From Ureibacillus chungkukjangi (GTDB lineage: Bacteria > Bacillota > Bacilli > Bacillales_A > Planococcaceae), in NCBI RefSeq assembly GCF_003217295.1, contig NZ_QJTJ01000007.1, positions 62,001 through 126,000 of the forward strand: a stretch of 64,000 nucleotides of DNA. The letters are read 5' to 3'. A model generated the notes under the pieces. That model ran no database searches. It saw nothing but the letters and a program-made list of their open reading frames with translations, and was not told where the DNA came from. How positions within the stretch are numbered: position 1 is the first letter of the stretch; each line of letters begins with the position of its first letter. Shown piece by piece: positions 53,081 to 62,922 of this stretch. The translations under genes and the position numbers were made by a program.

Positions 53081-55366
53081 TCACCCTATTTCATTCTTTA
53101 AAATTGAAAGCACTTTGATTACTTTGTCCTTGCTCTCATTTAAGCTATCCTGTGCACCAATACAGGATGGGCAGCCACTTTTACATGGACAATTTTGAAC
53201 ATGATGGATTGTTGCATCTAAAATGGGCCCCAAAATATCATATACTCTTTCAGCTAAGCCTATTCCACCAGCGTAGCTATCGTAGATAAATAGTGTTGGC
53301 TTATCATTATGCGTGGATTTTACCTGCGGCACGACCGATAAATCACTTCTGTCACATTGAATATACAACGGTATAAATGAACCAATGGCATATGCTGCGC
53401 CCGTTAATGCATCTGTTAACATCTCCTCCGACCAATTTTCTGGTAAGTTAAAGGACATCCACGTAGCATTTGTATGCATTTCAAGTGGTGGAATATGAAT
53501 TTTCCCCGAGCCAATATTTTCATGGGTCTGGAAGCGTATTTTTTTAAAGATTGTCGGTATCGCTAAAATACTTATATCACCATAGCTAATCGTTGCAGAA
53601 TTTAATGCTGCACTTTTATCTTCATTGAGAATTTTTAATTCTACTGCTAAATTCGCATCTGTAAAATAGTCTACATCTACTTCACGTACATACGCTTTCT
53701 TTTCTTCCCAATCTAATATTTCAACCTGGAATTGAGTTCCCTGATGGAGATAAATTGCTTCTTCATGTAAAAGAGTCATTGCACTATAGGTATCCATCTC
53801 ACCGATAACCTTGGTTCCAGCGGGAATTGTCTGATCAATAATAACCACATTCTCTTGTGCAGCAGAACGCAAGCTCACCTCATGCGCAGGGAAGCGTTCA
53901 CTCATCCAATACCAGCTTGAGCTAGTTTTAACAAGGACACCCTCGTCTTGTAAAAACTCCAGCAACTCCTGTACATCAAACTCTCCGTAAGTATCTGTCA
54001 CTGTAAATGGCAATTCAAAAGCCGCACATTTCAGGTGATCCATTAAGATTAAGATGTTCTCTGGATTGATTAGCGCCTCTTCTGGTGAGCTGCCTAACAT
54101 ATATGTAGGATGATTTACCACATATTGATCAAGGGCTGTTGAATTTGCTACATAAATTATGAGCGCTGAGTCTTGTCTTCTTCCAGCCCTTCCTGCCTGC
54201 TGCCATGCACTTGCGATGTTACCTGGGTACCCCGTCATAATACATGCTTGCAATTGACCGATATCTACACCCAGCTCTAAAGCGTTAGTACTGACAACCG
54301 TTTGTATCGTTCCATCTCTAAGACCTTTTTCAATCTTACGACGTTCTGTTGGTAAGTAGCCGCCTCTATACCCTCGAATAGATTCATCTTGGATTTTGTT
54401 CTTTGTAAGGCTTTTTAAATAGGTTACTAGCATTTCCACCCGAACACGTGATTTTGCAAATACGATGGTTTGAATTCCTGCTTCAAATAAACGTGTGGCT
54501 AAATCACGCACCTCTAAAACACTACTCCGCCTCACGCCAAAGGTTGGATGCACAATTGGTGGGTTATAAAATAAAAAGGTCTTCTTCCCAACCGGAGCTC
54601 CTGAATCTGCAATCAGCTGATGCTTTGTATTTGTTAAGCTTTCAGCCAGCTCTTTCGGATTTTTTATAGTAGCAGAAGTACAAATAAATATCGGATCACT
54701 TCCATAAAAAGCACAGATTCTTTTTAGTCGACGAATAACATGTGCTACGTGACTTCCAAAAACTCCTTTATATGTATGCAATTCATCTATGACAATATAT
54801 TTTAAGTTTTCAAAGAGTGAGACCCATTTTGTATGATGAGGTAAAATCCCCGAATGGAGCATATCTGGATTTGTCATTACAATATGTCCTGCTTTTCTAA
54901 TTTTTTGTCGAATTGCAGGTGCAGTATCTCCATCATAGGTATAGCTTAAAATTTCCTCCCCCATTTCCTCTACCAGCTCATTTAAATCGGATTTTTGATC
55001 CTGAGCTAACGCCTTTGTGGGGAATAAATATATTGCTCGACTCGATTTATCTTCTAGAATTTTTTGTAGCACAGGCAAATGGTAGCACAGAGATTTTCCA
55101 GATGCAGTAGGTGTTACAGCAGTAAAAGATTCTCCAGAAGTGGCATGATCAAAAGCTTCCCTTTGATGCGTATAAAGCTGTTCAATCCCTCTAGCTTCAA
55201 GAGCTTTTTGGATAGAAGGATGCAGCTCTTTTGGAAAAGAAGCGTATTTTGCCGGTCTAGGCTCTAAAGTGTGCCAATGCAAAATGTTTTGTTTTAGCTC
55301 TTCGTCAAATCGCCATTCTGTCAGCAGATCATCAATTGAACGTTTTTTACTGAACATCCTGATCAT
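53081..55366 (-). CDS. mrfA: DEAD/H-box helicase MrfA (YprA)
   Basis: ATP-dependent 3'-5' DNA helicase of the excision-independent mitomycin repair pair. Motifs: TPTASGKSLCYHLP (Walker A), VIDELHTYKG (motif II DELH), STNALELGVDIGQL and QQAGRAGRR (motif VI). The C-terminal DUF1998 domain ends in the four-cysteine site NCPCKSGCPSC, a zinc site needed for activity in B. subtilis. Start M1 (55366) or M4 (55357), both after a GGAGGAG site; the start overlaps the end of the yppE gene. Length 761 is normal. Confidence 0.92.
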   Translation of the reverse strand: MIRMFSKKRSIDDLLTEWRFDEELKQNILHWHTLEPRPAKYASFPKELHPSIQKALEARGIEQLYTHQREAFDHATSGESFTAVTPTASGKSLCYHLPVLQKILEDKSSRAIYLFPTKALAQDQKSDLNELVEEMGEEILSYTYDGDTAPAIRQKIRKAGHIVMTNPDMLHSGILPHHTKWVSLFENLKYIVIDELHTYKGVFGSHVAHVIRRLKRICAFYGSDPIFICTSATIKNPKELAESLTNTKHQLIADSGAPVGKKTFLFYNPPIVHPTFGVRRSSVLEVRDLATRLFEAGIQTIVFAKSRVRVEMLVTYLKSLTKNKIQDESIRGYRGGYLPTERRKIEKGLRDGTIQTVVSTNALELGVDIGQLQACIMTGYPGNIASAWQQAGRAGRRQDSALIIYVANSTALDQYVVNHPTYMLGSSPEEALINPENILILMDHLKCAAFELPFTVTDTYGEFDVQELLEFLQDEGVLVKTSSSWYWMSERFPAHEVSLRSAAQENVVIIDQTIPAGTKVIGEMDTYSAMTLLHEEAIYLHQGTQFQVEILDWEEKKAYVREVDVDYFTDANLAVELKILNEDKSAALNSATISYGDISILAIPTIFKKIRFQTHENIGSGKIHIPPLEMHTNATWMSFNLPENWSEEMLTDALTGAAYAIGSFIPLYIQCDRSDLSVVPQVKSTHNDKPTLFIYDSYAGGIGLAERVYDILGPILDATIHHVQNCPCKSGCPSCIGAQDSLNESKDKVIKVLSILKNEIG

Positions 55367-55718
55367 TCTCCTCCTCTAAATATCTTAAAAAGAAAGATAA
55401 TGTGTAGTGTACAGATTGAACAGATTGAATAAAACGTTTCTTACTTGTTTCCTTATAAAAGGACTGGACGACAAATTGATCCATTGCATCAACAACATTT
55501 TGAATTTGAGATTTGTGCATATATTTAGGACGATTTTCTTCAATCCAATTTAAGGCATGCTGTTGCCAATCTATTAAAACGGAATGATAAAAATCCGCAT
55601 GTGGTTTAACTTCTTCAAAAAATTGAGGCGTTGCGTCAAGTTCACGCTGTTTAAAAAAGCGACTAATTGACGCATCACACTCATTTAACAATTGCTTTGA
55701 TAGTTCTATTAGTTGCAT
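55347..55718 (-). CDS. yppE: YppE-family protein
   Basis: A 123-residue all-helical protein of the DUF1798 family, whose function is unknown. Seen: LLNECDASISRFF near the start and the central FYHSVLIDWQQHALNWIEENRPKY stretch. GAGGGTACTAAA precedes the ATG. Its 3' end overlaps mrfA, so it belongs to the same transcript, as its B. subtilis counterpart does beside yprA. Confidence 0.85.
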   Translation of the reverse strand: MQLIELSKQLLNECDASISRFFKQRELDATPQFFEEVKPHADFYHSVLIDWQQHALNWIEENRPKYMHKSQIQNVVDAMDQFVVQSFYKETSKKRFIQSVQSVHYTLSFFLRYLEEENDQDVQ

Positions 55719-55739
55719 TTTAGTACCCTCTTAAAATTA

Positions 55740-55967
55740 TTATATTTCTTCTTTTAAGTGTACCAAAATCTCATTGTTAACACTAGTATTAGGGGAACAG
55801 GCATTCTTTACATGAAACTGCTTTTCTGCTAAGCTTACTTTTTGATAAGTAGTTCCTAATTGAGAGAAAATTTGGCTGTGAATTTGAGCTCTTTCATTCT
55901 CAATTTTTGCTGTCATAATTTGATCGATACACTCAAGTTGTGAAATAAGCATTTGAATTCGTTGCAT
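55740..55967 (-). CDS. Short hypothetical protein at the yppC/yppD position
   Basis: A helical 75-residue protein not recognised by me: a heptad-like IQMLISQLECIDQIMTAKI start, acidic and glutamine-rich, and one Cys in the end (NACSPNTS). ATG 55967 follows AAGGAGG by 7 bases; the in-frame ATG 55973 is too close to that site. It lies 21 bases before yppE and points the same way. It occupies the position of B. subtilis yppC/yppD but I cannot confirm homology. Confidence 0.5.
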   Translation of the reverse strand: MQRIQMLISQLECIDQIMTAKIENERAQIHSQIFSQLGTTYQKVSLAEKQFHVKNACSPNTSVNNEILVHLKEEI

Positions 55968-56120
55968 GGTCATTCCTCCTTATAGGAGGTTTAATTCCTT
56001 GCAATTATTCAATTCCCTTCCTACTTGTCAAAACTAGACATAGGTTGCTAAAACAAGAAGATTTTCGATATGTTTTTTATGCTAAAAATGGGTATCATTT
56101 TAAGAAGGAGTGTTTTTTCG

Positions 56121-56735
56121 ATGTTTCATTATCCAAATGGCAAACCGTACAAGCCTAGTGAATCTTCAGTGCAAAAATCTACCTCGAAAAAAAAAGATTC
56201 CTCCTTTAGTAATCGGGGTAAAACACTAGAAGATGAAATTAACGAAACAAATACTTACTATTTAAATCAACAAATTGCAATTATCCATAAGAAACCTGTT
56301 CCAGTGCAAATCGTCAAAGTAGAGTATCCATCACGAAGTGCAGCAGTTATTCGTGAGGCATACTTCCGAACACCGTCGACTACCGATTATAATGGTGTAT
56401 GGAATGGATATTATATTGACTTTGAAGCCAAGGAAACAGAAAGTAAAACATCCTTCCCATTAAAAAACGTCCACCTTCATCAAGTAAACCATATGAAAGA
56501 AGTGACAAATCAAAAAGGAATTACTTTTACAATAGTCAAATTTACGACTTTGGATCGTTATTTCATCGTACCATTTAATGTTTTACACGAAGCCTGGCAA
56601 ATGATGGAATGCGGCGGCAGAAAATCGATTCCATTAAGTGTATTTGAATCAAAAACAATAGAAATCCAACCCGGTTACAATCCTAGGATTGACTACTTAA
56701 CCGTAATAAAAAAAATGATAGCAAACGAAAACTAA
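56121..56735 (+). CDS. recU: Holliday junction resolvase RecU
   Basis: Cuts four-way junctions in recombination and chromosome segregation. The 204-residue product starts MFHYPNGKPYKP, has the N-terminal region DEINETNTYYLNQQIAIIHKKP, the active block STTDYNGVWNGYYIDFEAKET (Asp and Glu-X-Lys) and the C-terminal IDYLTVIKKM. AAGGAGTG lies 10 bases before ATG 56121. It is followed by ponA 26 bases later in the same operon, as in other Bacillales. Confidence 0.95.
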   Translation: MFHYPNGKPYKPSESSVQKSTSKKKDSSFSNRGKTLEDEINETNTYYLNQQIAIIHKKPVPVQIVKVEYPSRSAAVIREAYFRTPSTTDYNGVWNGYYIDFEAKETESKTSFPLKNVHLHQVNHMKEVTNQKGITFTIVKFTTLDRYFIVPFNVLHEAWQMMECGGRKSIPLSVFESKTIEIQPGYNPRIDYLTVIKKMIANEN

Positions 56736-56761
56736 TTGTTTGTTAAAGTGAGGAGATTACT

Positions 56762-59389
56762 TTGGCTGAAAAACGTCGAACTCGCGAGGAGTTAAAGCGC
56801 GAACGTGAATTACAAAAGAAAAAACATAAAAAACCAGTAGGCATATGGGTAAAACGCATCGTTCTAACGATTGTCATTATCGGCATTGTCGGGCTGATTG
56901 GTGGTGCTGGCCTATTTGCTGTATATGCAAGCTCGGCTCCAGAACTAGATGAAGAATTATTAAAGGATCCAATTTCATCAGAATTTTATGATACGAATGG
57001 GGAGCTTTTTGCAACAATCGGTGCTGAAAGTCGAAAATATGTAGAATATGACGATATTCCGGAGGATATGGTAGATGCTATCCTAGCAACAGAGGATGTA
57101 CGCTTCTTTAACCACTTTGGGATTGATGTTTGGCGATTAGGAAGTGCCGTTATTGCAAACTTTACACAAGGATTCGGTTCTCAAGGTGCAAGTACCATCA
57201 CGCAACAGGTTGTAAAAAATTCATTTTTAAGTAATGACAAGCAGCTAAAGCGTAAAGCACAGGAAGCATGGCTTGCCATCCAGCTTGAAAGACAATATGA
57301 AAAAGAAGAAATATTCGAAATGTATTTCAATAAAATACTTATGTCAGGTCGAATTTACGGATTTGGTACTGCCTCAGAGTATTTCTTTGGTAAAGAGCCA
57401 AGTGAATTAGAGCTTGATGAAATGGCATTATTAGCCGGGATTCCACAAAGTCCCAATAGATATAATCCATATAAAAACCCAGAGCGTGCTCAGCAACGAA
57501 GAGACCTTGTTTTAGACTTAATGGTACAGCATAAAAAGATTACACAAGAACAAGCTACTGCTGCAAAAGAAATTGATGTAACTTCTCGCCTATTGGCTGA
57601 GGAGGAACGCCAATCCGTAGCTGGTACTAAATATGATGCCTTTTTAGATGTTGTGTTAAATGAGCTTGAGGAAAAAGGTGATGGCGAAGCACTAGCTGAA
57701 GGAATTAAAGTATATACAACACTTGATCCAAAAGCACAATCGACTGTAGAGGATATTTTGAATAATCCTGAAAACTTCCCTACTGAAAATATTGAAGCTG
57801 GTGTTTCTGTAGTAAATACTAAGACTGGTGAAATCGCAGCAATTGGTGGCGGTAGGAATTACGCAAACCGCGGCTATAACTTTGCACAGGATTTAACACA
57901 ACGTTCACCTGGTTCAACAATTAAGCCATTAATTGACTATGGTCCTGCAATTGAAAATTTAAAATGGTCTACGGGTCAAACAATTGTAGATGAAAAAATG
58001 AATTATTCTAATTCGAAGCAGGTTATTACAAACTTTGATAACAAATATTTAGGAACGATGACAGTACGTCAAGCACTGTATCAATCTCGAAACGTTCCAG
58101 CTGTAAAAACACTTCAAGAGGTTGGAATCGACAAAGCGGAGGAATTTATCAATAAGCTCGGTATCGAACCAGAAGCTGTCTATGAATCCGATGCAATTGG
58201 TGGCGGTAAGGTCTATATTAGTCCAATTCAATTATCTGCTGCATATGCGGCATTTGGTAATAACGGAGTCTATAGTGACCCTACTTCTATTAAAGAAGTC
58301 GTTTATCGAGATGGCACTAAAAATTCATACAAATCAAAACAGGTACCTGCTATGAGTGACTATACTGCCTATATGGTAACAGATATTTTACGTGATGTTG
58401 TAAGTCAAAAACCAGGTGCTTCTGGAACTGCTGCAGCTGTGTCAGGCATAGATATCGCTGGTAAAACAGGTACAACAAACTATTCAGCCGATGAGTTTGA
58501 AAAACAAGATTTACCAGAAAGCAGTGTTCCTGATTCTTGGTTTGCTGGTTATTCAACGAATTATTCAATTGCTGTTTGGAGTGGATATTCGAAGCGTTAC
58601 GATCCAATTACTACTTGGGATGAGCGTCGTTTACCACAGCGATTATTCAAATCGATTATGACTGAGATTTCAGCAGATATTGAAACAGCAAACTTTAAAA
58701 AACCAAGTTCAGTTGTGGAAGCAACAATTGAGGTTGGAACAAACCCATTACAATTAGCAAGTGAGTATACTCCTTCTGAATTAAGACAAACAGAGCTATT
58801 TGTAAAAGGCACGGAGCCAACTCAAATCTCGGAAGAATTCGAGCAATTAGAGTTAAATGCCCCAACAAACCTACAAGCAAATTACAGTGTTGAAGGCAAT
58901 CTTGTAGATCTAACTTGGGACTATACCCCTCCAAGTGATGAGGAAGATATCGACATTACATTTGAAGTGTCAATGGGGATGGATAACCAAAAACCAGTTG
59001 TCATATCGTCAACTGGAGAAATGCGAGCAACACTTTCAAACTTAGAAGCCGGACGTAATTATACGTTTAGTGTAGTGGCCATTTCGGGCGATGTCCGAAG
59101 CGAGCCTGCTTCCGTATCAATTTATATCGAAAATGCTGTAGAAGAACCTGAAGTAGATTCCCCAGAAGAACCTGAAAACGGTGGTGGGAATGGAAATAAC
59201 GGTAATAACGGCAATGGAAACGGTAATAATGGTAATGGTAATGGCGGGAACGGAAACGGGAATGGCAATGACAACGGTGGAAACGGTGAAGAAGATGGTG
59301 ATTTCGACGATTGGTTCGGACCTGGTGGTGATGAGGGAGAAGTAGAAACCCCCACTGAGCCAACAGATCCAACTGAAAAACCAGAATAA
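56762..59389 (+). CDS. ponA: Class A penicillin-binding protein 1 (PonA)
   Basis: Bifunctional cell-wall synthase. TTG start behind GTGAGGAGATTAC. One membrane helix (about residues 30-54), then the transglycosylase (catalytic Glu in EDVRFFNHFGID near 109, GASTITQQVVKN) and the transpeptidase with SPGSTIKPL (active Ser near 383), the SxN motif SRN and KTGT near 566. A fibronectin type III-like domain (about 700-785) and a low-complexity Gly/Asn tail (58-60% Gly/Asn, roughly 805-840) end in an acidic, Pro/Thr-rich segment. Length 875. The tail is variable in this family. Partner in recU-ponA operon. Confidence 0.95.
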   Translation: MAEKRRTREELKRERELQKKKHKKPVGIWVKRIVLTIVIIGIVGLIGGAGLFAVYASSAPELDEELLKDPISSEFYDTNGELFATIGAESRKYVEYDDIPEDMVDAILATEDVRFFNHFGIDVWRLGSAVIANFTQGFGSQGASTITQQVVKNSFLSNDKQLKRKAQEAWLAIQLERQYEKEEIFEMYFNKILMSGRIYGFGTASEYFFGKEPSELELDEMALLAGIPQSPNRYNPYKNPERAQQRRDLVLDLMVQHKKITQEQATAAKEIDVTSRLLAEEERQSVAGTKYDAFLDVVLNELEEKGDGEALAEGIKVYTTLDPKAQSTVEDILNNPENFPTENIEAGVSVVNTKTGEIAAIGGGRNYANRGYNFAQDLTQRSPGSTIKPLIDYGPAIENLKWSTGQTIVDEKMNYSNSKQVITNFDNKYLGTMTVRQALYQSRNVPAVKTLQEVGIDKAEEFINKLGIEPEAVYESDAIGGGKVYISPIQLSAAYAAFGNNGVYSDPTSIKEVVYRDGTKNSYKSKQVPAMSDYTAYMVTDILRDVVSQKPGASGTAAAVSGIDIAGKTGTTNYSADEFEKQDLPESSVPDSWFAGYSTNYSIAVWSGYSKRYDPITTWDERRLPQRLFKSIMTEISADIETANFKKPSSVVEATIEVGTNPLQLASEYTPSELRQTELFVKGTEPTQISEEFEQLELNAPTNLQANYSVEGNLVDLTWDYTPPSDEEDIDITFEVSMGMDNQKPVVISSTGEMRATLSNLEAGRNYTFSVVAISGDVRSEPASVSIYIENAVEEPEVDSPEEPENGGGNGNNGNNGNGNGNNGNGNGGNGNGNGNDNGGNGEEDGDFDDWFGPGGDEGEVETPTEPTDPTEKPE
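59180..59290 (+). repeat. GGNGN-type low-complexity repeat in ponA
   Basis: Short tandem units coding for Gly-Asn runs (GNNGN/GNGN) over roughly 35 codons. The base repeat is imperfect (ggtaat/ggaaac/ggcaat variants), so amino-acid composition rather than DNA is kept. Confidence 0.75.
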
Positions 59390-59442
59390 GATATCGGGGG
59401 ATGCATCTAATAGTAGTGCTCCCCCCTATATGGATACAGATG

Positions 59443-59478
59443 GCGATGAAAAATGTAAATTTTTCATCGCTTTTTTTA
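59443..59478 (+). terminator. Terminator of recU-ponA
   Basis: GCGATGAAAAA pairs with TTTTTCATCGC, followed by seven T. Confidence 0.9.
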
Positions 59479-59573
59479 TTTCATAGCTTTTAATTAGGAT
59501 GAAGTGTGGGACTATTTAATTGGCTATTATCCATGGGGAATGTGTGTCGCGTATTTCATTACTCACCAAAAAA

Positions 59574-59608
59574 AGACTCAAAAGCAATATATAATTGCTT
59601 TTGAGTCT
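59574..59608 (-). terminator. Terminator of the dnaD-nth-ypoC operon
   Basis: AGACTCAAAAGCAAT pairs perfectly with ATTGCTTTTGAGTCT, with seven T on the minus strand. Confidence 0.9.
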
Positions 59609-59628
59609 AATGCTACACTATTTCGTAG

Positions 59629-59979
59629 CTATGATTTTATTCTTAGGCGGGCTAGTCTTTTTTTAAGTTCTTTGAAGAGCTCGTCTAACTGGCGAAAGCA
59701 GGCATATTGTCCAGGACGCATTTTTATGAACTGAAGGCGCTCCATGCCATTAATCGGAAGGACCTCGTAGTCTTCCTTTTCATTGATAGTTTGAAATGCT
59801 GTTTCCGAGCAATTTAAAATACAGGATTCGAAAAGGTCGATACCTTTTTCCATTAAGGTTTTGGCCTCTCCGTTTCTTAAATCATGTGCTTTGTGGATTT
59901 GCTCACTCAAATCATTCCATTGTTCAAAATATGGCTCCACTGCTTCTTTTGCAATCGATTCTATATGAACTTTAATCAT
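59629..59979 (-). CDS. ypoC: YpoC-family protein
   Basis: A 116-residue protein found beside nth in Bacillales; function unknown. The central helix MEKGIDLFESCILNCSETAFQ and the conserved end MERLQFIKMRPGQYACFRQLDELFKEL are recognisable. Its ATG overlaps the nth stop by 4 bases, so it is coupled to nth. Two cysteines are present but no motif explains them. Confidence 0.85.
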   Translation of the reverse strand: MIKVHIESIAKEAVEPYFEQWNDLSEQIHKAHDLRNGEAKTLMEKGIDLFESCILNCSETAFQTINEKEDYEVLPINGMERLQFIKMRPGQYACFRQLDELFKELKKRLARLRIKS

Positions 59980-60635
59980 TGCTTCACCAATCCTTTTTTC
60001 AGTCGCTTTTGCCCTTCACGACAATCATCAAGAAGTGGGCATATATGACATTGGGGATTTTGGGCTTTACAATGATAGCGACCAAAGAAGATCAGCTGGT
60101 GGTGCGTTTTCGACCAATTATCCATTGGCGTCTTTTTCATAATTGTTTCTTCGACTTCTAATACCGAGTCTTTTATGCGACATAAACCCAGGCGTTTGGA
60201 AACACGCTCCACATGGGTATCTACTGCAAGTGCAGGGATATTGAAAGCAACGGATAATACAACGTTTGCCGTTTTTCGACCAACTCCGGGTAGTGTGACT
60301 AGCTGTTCTCGGCTTTGTGGAATTTCTCCGTTAAATTCATTTAATAGCTTCTCACAAAGCAGTTGAATATTTTTAGCTTTATTGCGATATAGACCAATAG
60401 AACGAATATCGTTTTGTAATTCCTCTAAAGGTACAGCCAGATAGTCCTCTGGTGTTTTATATTTTTGAAATAATGTTCTCGTTACTTTATTGACGAGTAC
60501 ATCGGTGCATTGTGCTGATAATAATGTTGCAATCGTTAGCTCAAATGGGTTCTCGTGAACAAGCTCACAATGCGCATCCGGGAACATTTCGTCCATTACT
60601 GCCAAACAATGCTCCCACTGTTTTTTCGTAAGCAT
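59976..60635 (-). CDS. nth: Endonuclease III (Nth)
   Basis: DNA glycosylase and AP lyase for oxidised pyrimidines. Helix-hairpin-helix LPGVGRKTANVV with the catalytic Lys, VDTHVERVSKRL with the Asp (near residue 140) and a [4Fe-4S] site C-X6-C-X2-C-X5-C in CKAQNPQCHICPLLDDC are all present. Length 219 is normal. It follows dnaD after 11 bases. Confidence 0.96.
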   Translation of the reverse strand: MLTKKQWEHCLAVMDEMFPDAHCELVHENPFELTIATLLSAQCTDVLVNKVTRTLFQKYKTPEDYLAVPLEELQNDIRSIGLYRNKAKNIQLLCEKLLNEFNGEIPQSREQLVTLPGVGRKTANVVLSVAFNIPALAVDTHVERVSKRLGLCRIKDSVLEVEETIMKKTPMDNWSKTHHQLIFFGRYHCKAQNPQCHICPLLDDCREGQKRLKKGLVKQ

Positions 60636-60646
60636 CGTTACACCCC

Positions 60647-61366
60647 CTATTCTCTTTCCTCTAGCCAGTTGTAAAAGGATACTTTTTTCGTATTTTCTGG
60701 TGCCACACTTACTTTCGGCTGCACAGAAGTTGTTTTACTATGAAATTGCTCCGTATGTTTTTCAACTTGCTTTACGGATGTAATATTTTTCTTTTTCCAC
60801 TCAAATAAAATTCGGTCGATATAACGTAATGAAATTTTACCTGCAAGAACAGCCTCTTTAAGGGCAGCTTTGATGATTGCTGGTGAATGGTTGTCGGTAT
60901 CAAGCCACATTGAAATCGTTTCAATTTCCATCGGTGATAGAAGACGCCCAAACTCCTGCTCAAAAATGGCGAAAATTTCTCCCTCTTCATTTTTCTCTGC
61001 TTCAATTTCTTGCTGCATTGAAGAGGCTTCGATATGATCCAATATTCTCTCCCATAATGGGTAAATCGAGTATTTCTCATAGACGATTCCATTTCCATCA
61101 ATTCCTTGAGTAATCTCTAAAAAACCCTTTTGCATAAGTCTTTGTAACTTCGAGCTTATTTCGTTTTCACTAGAATAAATTCTTTTTGCTATATCACTTG
61201 GAGTTGGAAAATCATTTTGCTCTGAATGAAAAGCCAATAAATGTAATAAGAGCAGTGCTTCATCATCCGCAATCTTTAACGCTTTATAATACTGGAAAAA
61301 CAGCTTAGGTATCGAAACATTTCCTTGCTCAATCCACATATGGAGTCGCTGATATTTCATTTTCAA
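60647..61366 (-). CDS. dnaD: Replication initiation protein DnaD
   Basis: Helps load the replicative helicase at oriC and restart forks. The N-terminal winged helix domain (residues 1-100, LFFQYYKALKIADDEALLLLHLLAF) and the C-terminal helical DnaB2-like domain (EFGRLLSPMEIETISMWLD...AAL...YIDRILFEWKKKNI) are both present, the latter ending in the YxxxIL-W motif. TTG start at 61366 with AAAGGAG upstream. Length 239. First gene of dnaD-nth-ypoC. Confidence 0.95.
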   Translation of the reverse strand: MKMKYQRLHMWIEQGNVSIPKLFFQYYKALKIADDEALLLLHLLAFHSEQNDFPTPSDIAKRIYSSENEISSKLQRLMQKGFLEITQGIDGNGIVYEKYSIYPLWERILDHIEASSMQQEIEAEKNEEGEIFAIFEQEFGRLLSPMEIETISMWLDTDNHSPAIIKAALKEAVLAGKISLRYIDRILFEWKKKNITSVKQVEKHTEQFHSKTTSVQPKVSVAPENTKKVSFYNWLEERE

Positions 61367-61452
61367 TTGAAGGACTCCTTTCTTTGTTAAAATACTAAAG
61401 TATGTCTATTTGAACGAATTCCGTTAACGCCAAAATACTTAAAATACCAAGG

Positions 61453-61479
61453 AAAGCGCCCGTGCGAGACGAGCGCTTT
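61453..61479 (-). terminator. Hairpin after asnS
   Basis: AAAGCGC pairs with GCGCTTT around a 13-base loop. The T tract on the minus strand is weak. Confidence 0.45.
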
Positions 61480-61513
61480 AACTTTATCTAATGGAATTTA
61501 ACTTACCTAGAGC

Positions 61514-62809
61514 TTATGGATATAGACGGTTTAAAAGTCTTGGGAATGGAATACTTTCACGAACGTGCTCTGCACCACTAATCCATGCAACTGTTCGCTC
61601 TAAGCCTAAACCAAATCCTGAGTGAGGTACTGAGCCTTGTTTACGTAGATCTAAATACCAAGCATAAGCTGATTCATCTAATTTATGTTCAGCTAAGCGT
61701 TGTTTTAGTAGATCGTAATCATGGATACGTTCAGAACCACCGATGATTTCCCCGTAGCCTTCTGGTGCAATTAGGTCTGCACACAATACAACATCATCAC
61801 GTTCTGGATGTGGCTGCATATAGAATGGCTTGATACCTACAGGGTAGCATGTAATAAATACCGGCTTGTCATAGTGTTCTGCAATCGCTGTTTCATGTGG
61901 CGAACCGAAATCGTCACCCCACTGAATATCTGTAAATCCTTTTTCATGTAAGAATTTAATCGCATCATCATAAGAGATACGTGGGAATGGAGCTTGGATG
62001 TTTTCTAATTTAGAAGTATCACGCCCAAGTCTTTCTAGTTCAATCTTACAATTTTTCAATACTGATTGAACAATGTAAGCCACATATTGCTCTTGAACTT
62101 CTAGGTTTTCTTCAAATTCCACGAAAGCCATCTCTGGCTCGATCATCCAGAACTCAATTAAATGACGACGTGTTTTTGACTTTTCTGCACGGAATGTAGG
62201 ACCAAATGAGAATACTTTTCCTAAAGCCATTGCCGCTGCTTCCATATATAATTGTCCAGATTGAGAAAGATATGCGTCTTCGTCAAAGTATTTTGTTTGG
62301 AAAAGCTCTGAAGTTCCTTCTGGAGCTGAGCCCGTTAGAATTGGCGGATCCACTTTAACAAAGCTGTTATTATTGAAAAACTCGTATGTTGCACGAATTA
62401 CTTCGTTACGGATTTTCATAATAGCATGTTGTTTACGTGAACGTAACCATAAATGACGGTTGTCCATTAAAAATTCTACACCATGCTCTTTTGGTGTAAT
62501 TGGATAATCTACTGCTGCATGAATTACTTCGACACCAGTAATAGCTAACTCACAGCCAAATGTTGAACGTGTATCTTCTTTAACAACACCTGTTACGTAC
62601 ATAGACGTCTCTTGAGTTAAACCTTTTGCTGTAGCGAATAGTTCTTCCCCTACTTCTTCTTTTACAATTACACCTTGCACAAAGCCTGATCCATCACGTA
62701 ATTGTAGGAAGGCAATTTTACCACTTGAACGTTTGTTTGCTAACCAAACGCCTAATTTTACAGTTTCGCCAATAGCTCCTGGCATGTCTTGAATCATTAT
62801 TTTTTTCAT
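61514..62809 (-). CDS. asnS: Asparaginyl-tRNA synthetase
   Basis: Charges tRNA-Asn. Class II enzyme: OB-fold anticodon domain (residues 1-105, [26 protein letters not shown]), motif 1 near [10 protein letters not shown], motif 2 with [24 protein letters not shown] and motif 3 [15 protein letters not shown]. The length of 431 fits AsnRS. It shares the direction of aspB, 113 bases downstream of it, as in B. subtilis. No T-box was seen in that gap. Confidence 0.96.
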   Translation of the reverse strand: MKKIMIQDMPGAIGETVKLGVWLANKRSSGKIAFLQLRDGSGFVQGVIVKEEVGEELFATAKGLTQETSMYVTGVVKEDTRSTFGCELAITGVEVIHAAVDYPITPKEHGVEFLMDNRHLWLRSRKQHAIMKIRNEVIRATYEFFNNNSFVKVDPPILTGSAPEGTSELFQTKYFDEDAYLSQSGQLYMEAAAMALGKVFSFGPTFRAEKSKTRRHLIEFWMIEPEMAFVEFEENLEVQEQYVAYIVQSVLKNCKIELERLGRDTSKLENIQAPFPRISYDDAIKFLHEKGFTDIQWGDDFGSPHETAIAEHYDKPVFITCYPVGIKPFYMQPHPERDDVVLCADLIAPEGYGEIIGGSERIHDYDLLKQRLAEHKLDESAYAWYLDLRKQGSVPHSGFGLGLERTVAWISGAEHVRESIPFPRLLNRLYP

Positions 62810-62877
62810 AGTTGTTCCTCCGTCAAAAAACTAATCATGTTGCTACTTTGCATAACCTTGAAAATGAATATCTAGAT

Positions 62878-62907
62878 TGCAGGCTAATAATTTTTTACTA
62901 GCCTGCA
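62878..62907 (-). terminator. Terminator of aspB
   Basis: TGCAGGCTA pairs with TAGCCTGCA around a 12-base AT-rich loop. It has no long T tract on the minus strand and may be weak or act as an attenuator before asnS. Confidence 0.55.
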
Positions 62908-62922
62908 GCTTGTTAGCTTAAA

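Noticed and set aside
59067-59406. Minus-strand frames rich in His/Arg or Pro/Phe/Ser opposite the end of ponA
   Set aside because: They mirror the Gly/Asn repeat of ponA and have no start signal.
62810-62922. T-box riboswitch ahead of asnS
   Set aside because: The 113-base gap has a hairpin but no T-box consensus and is too short for one.
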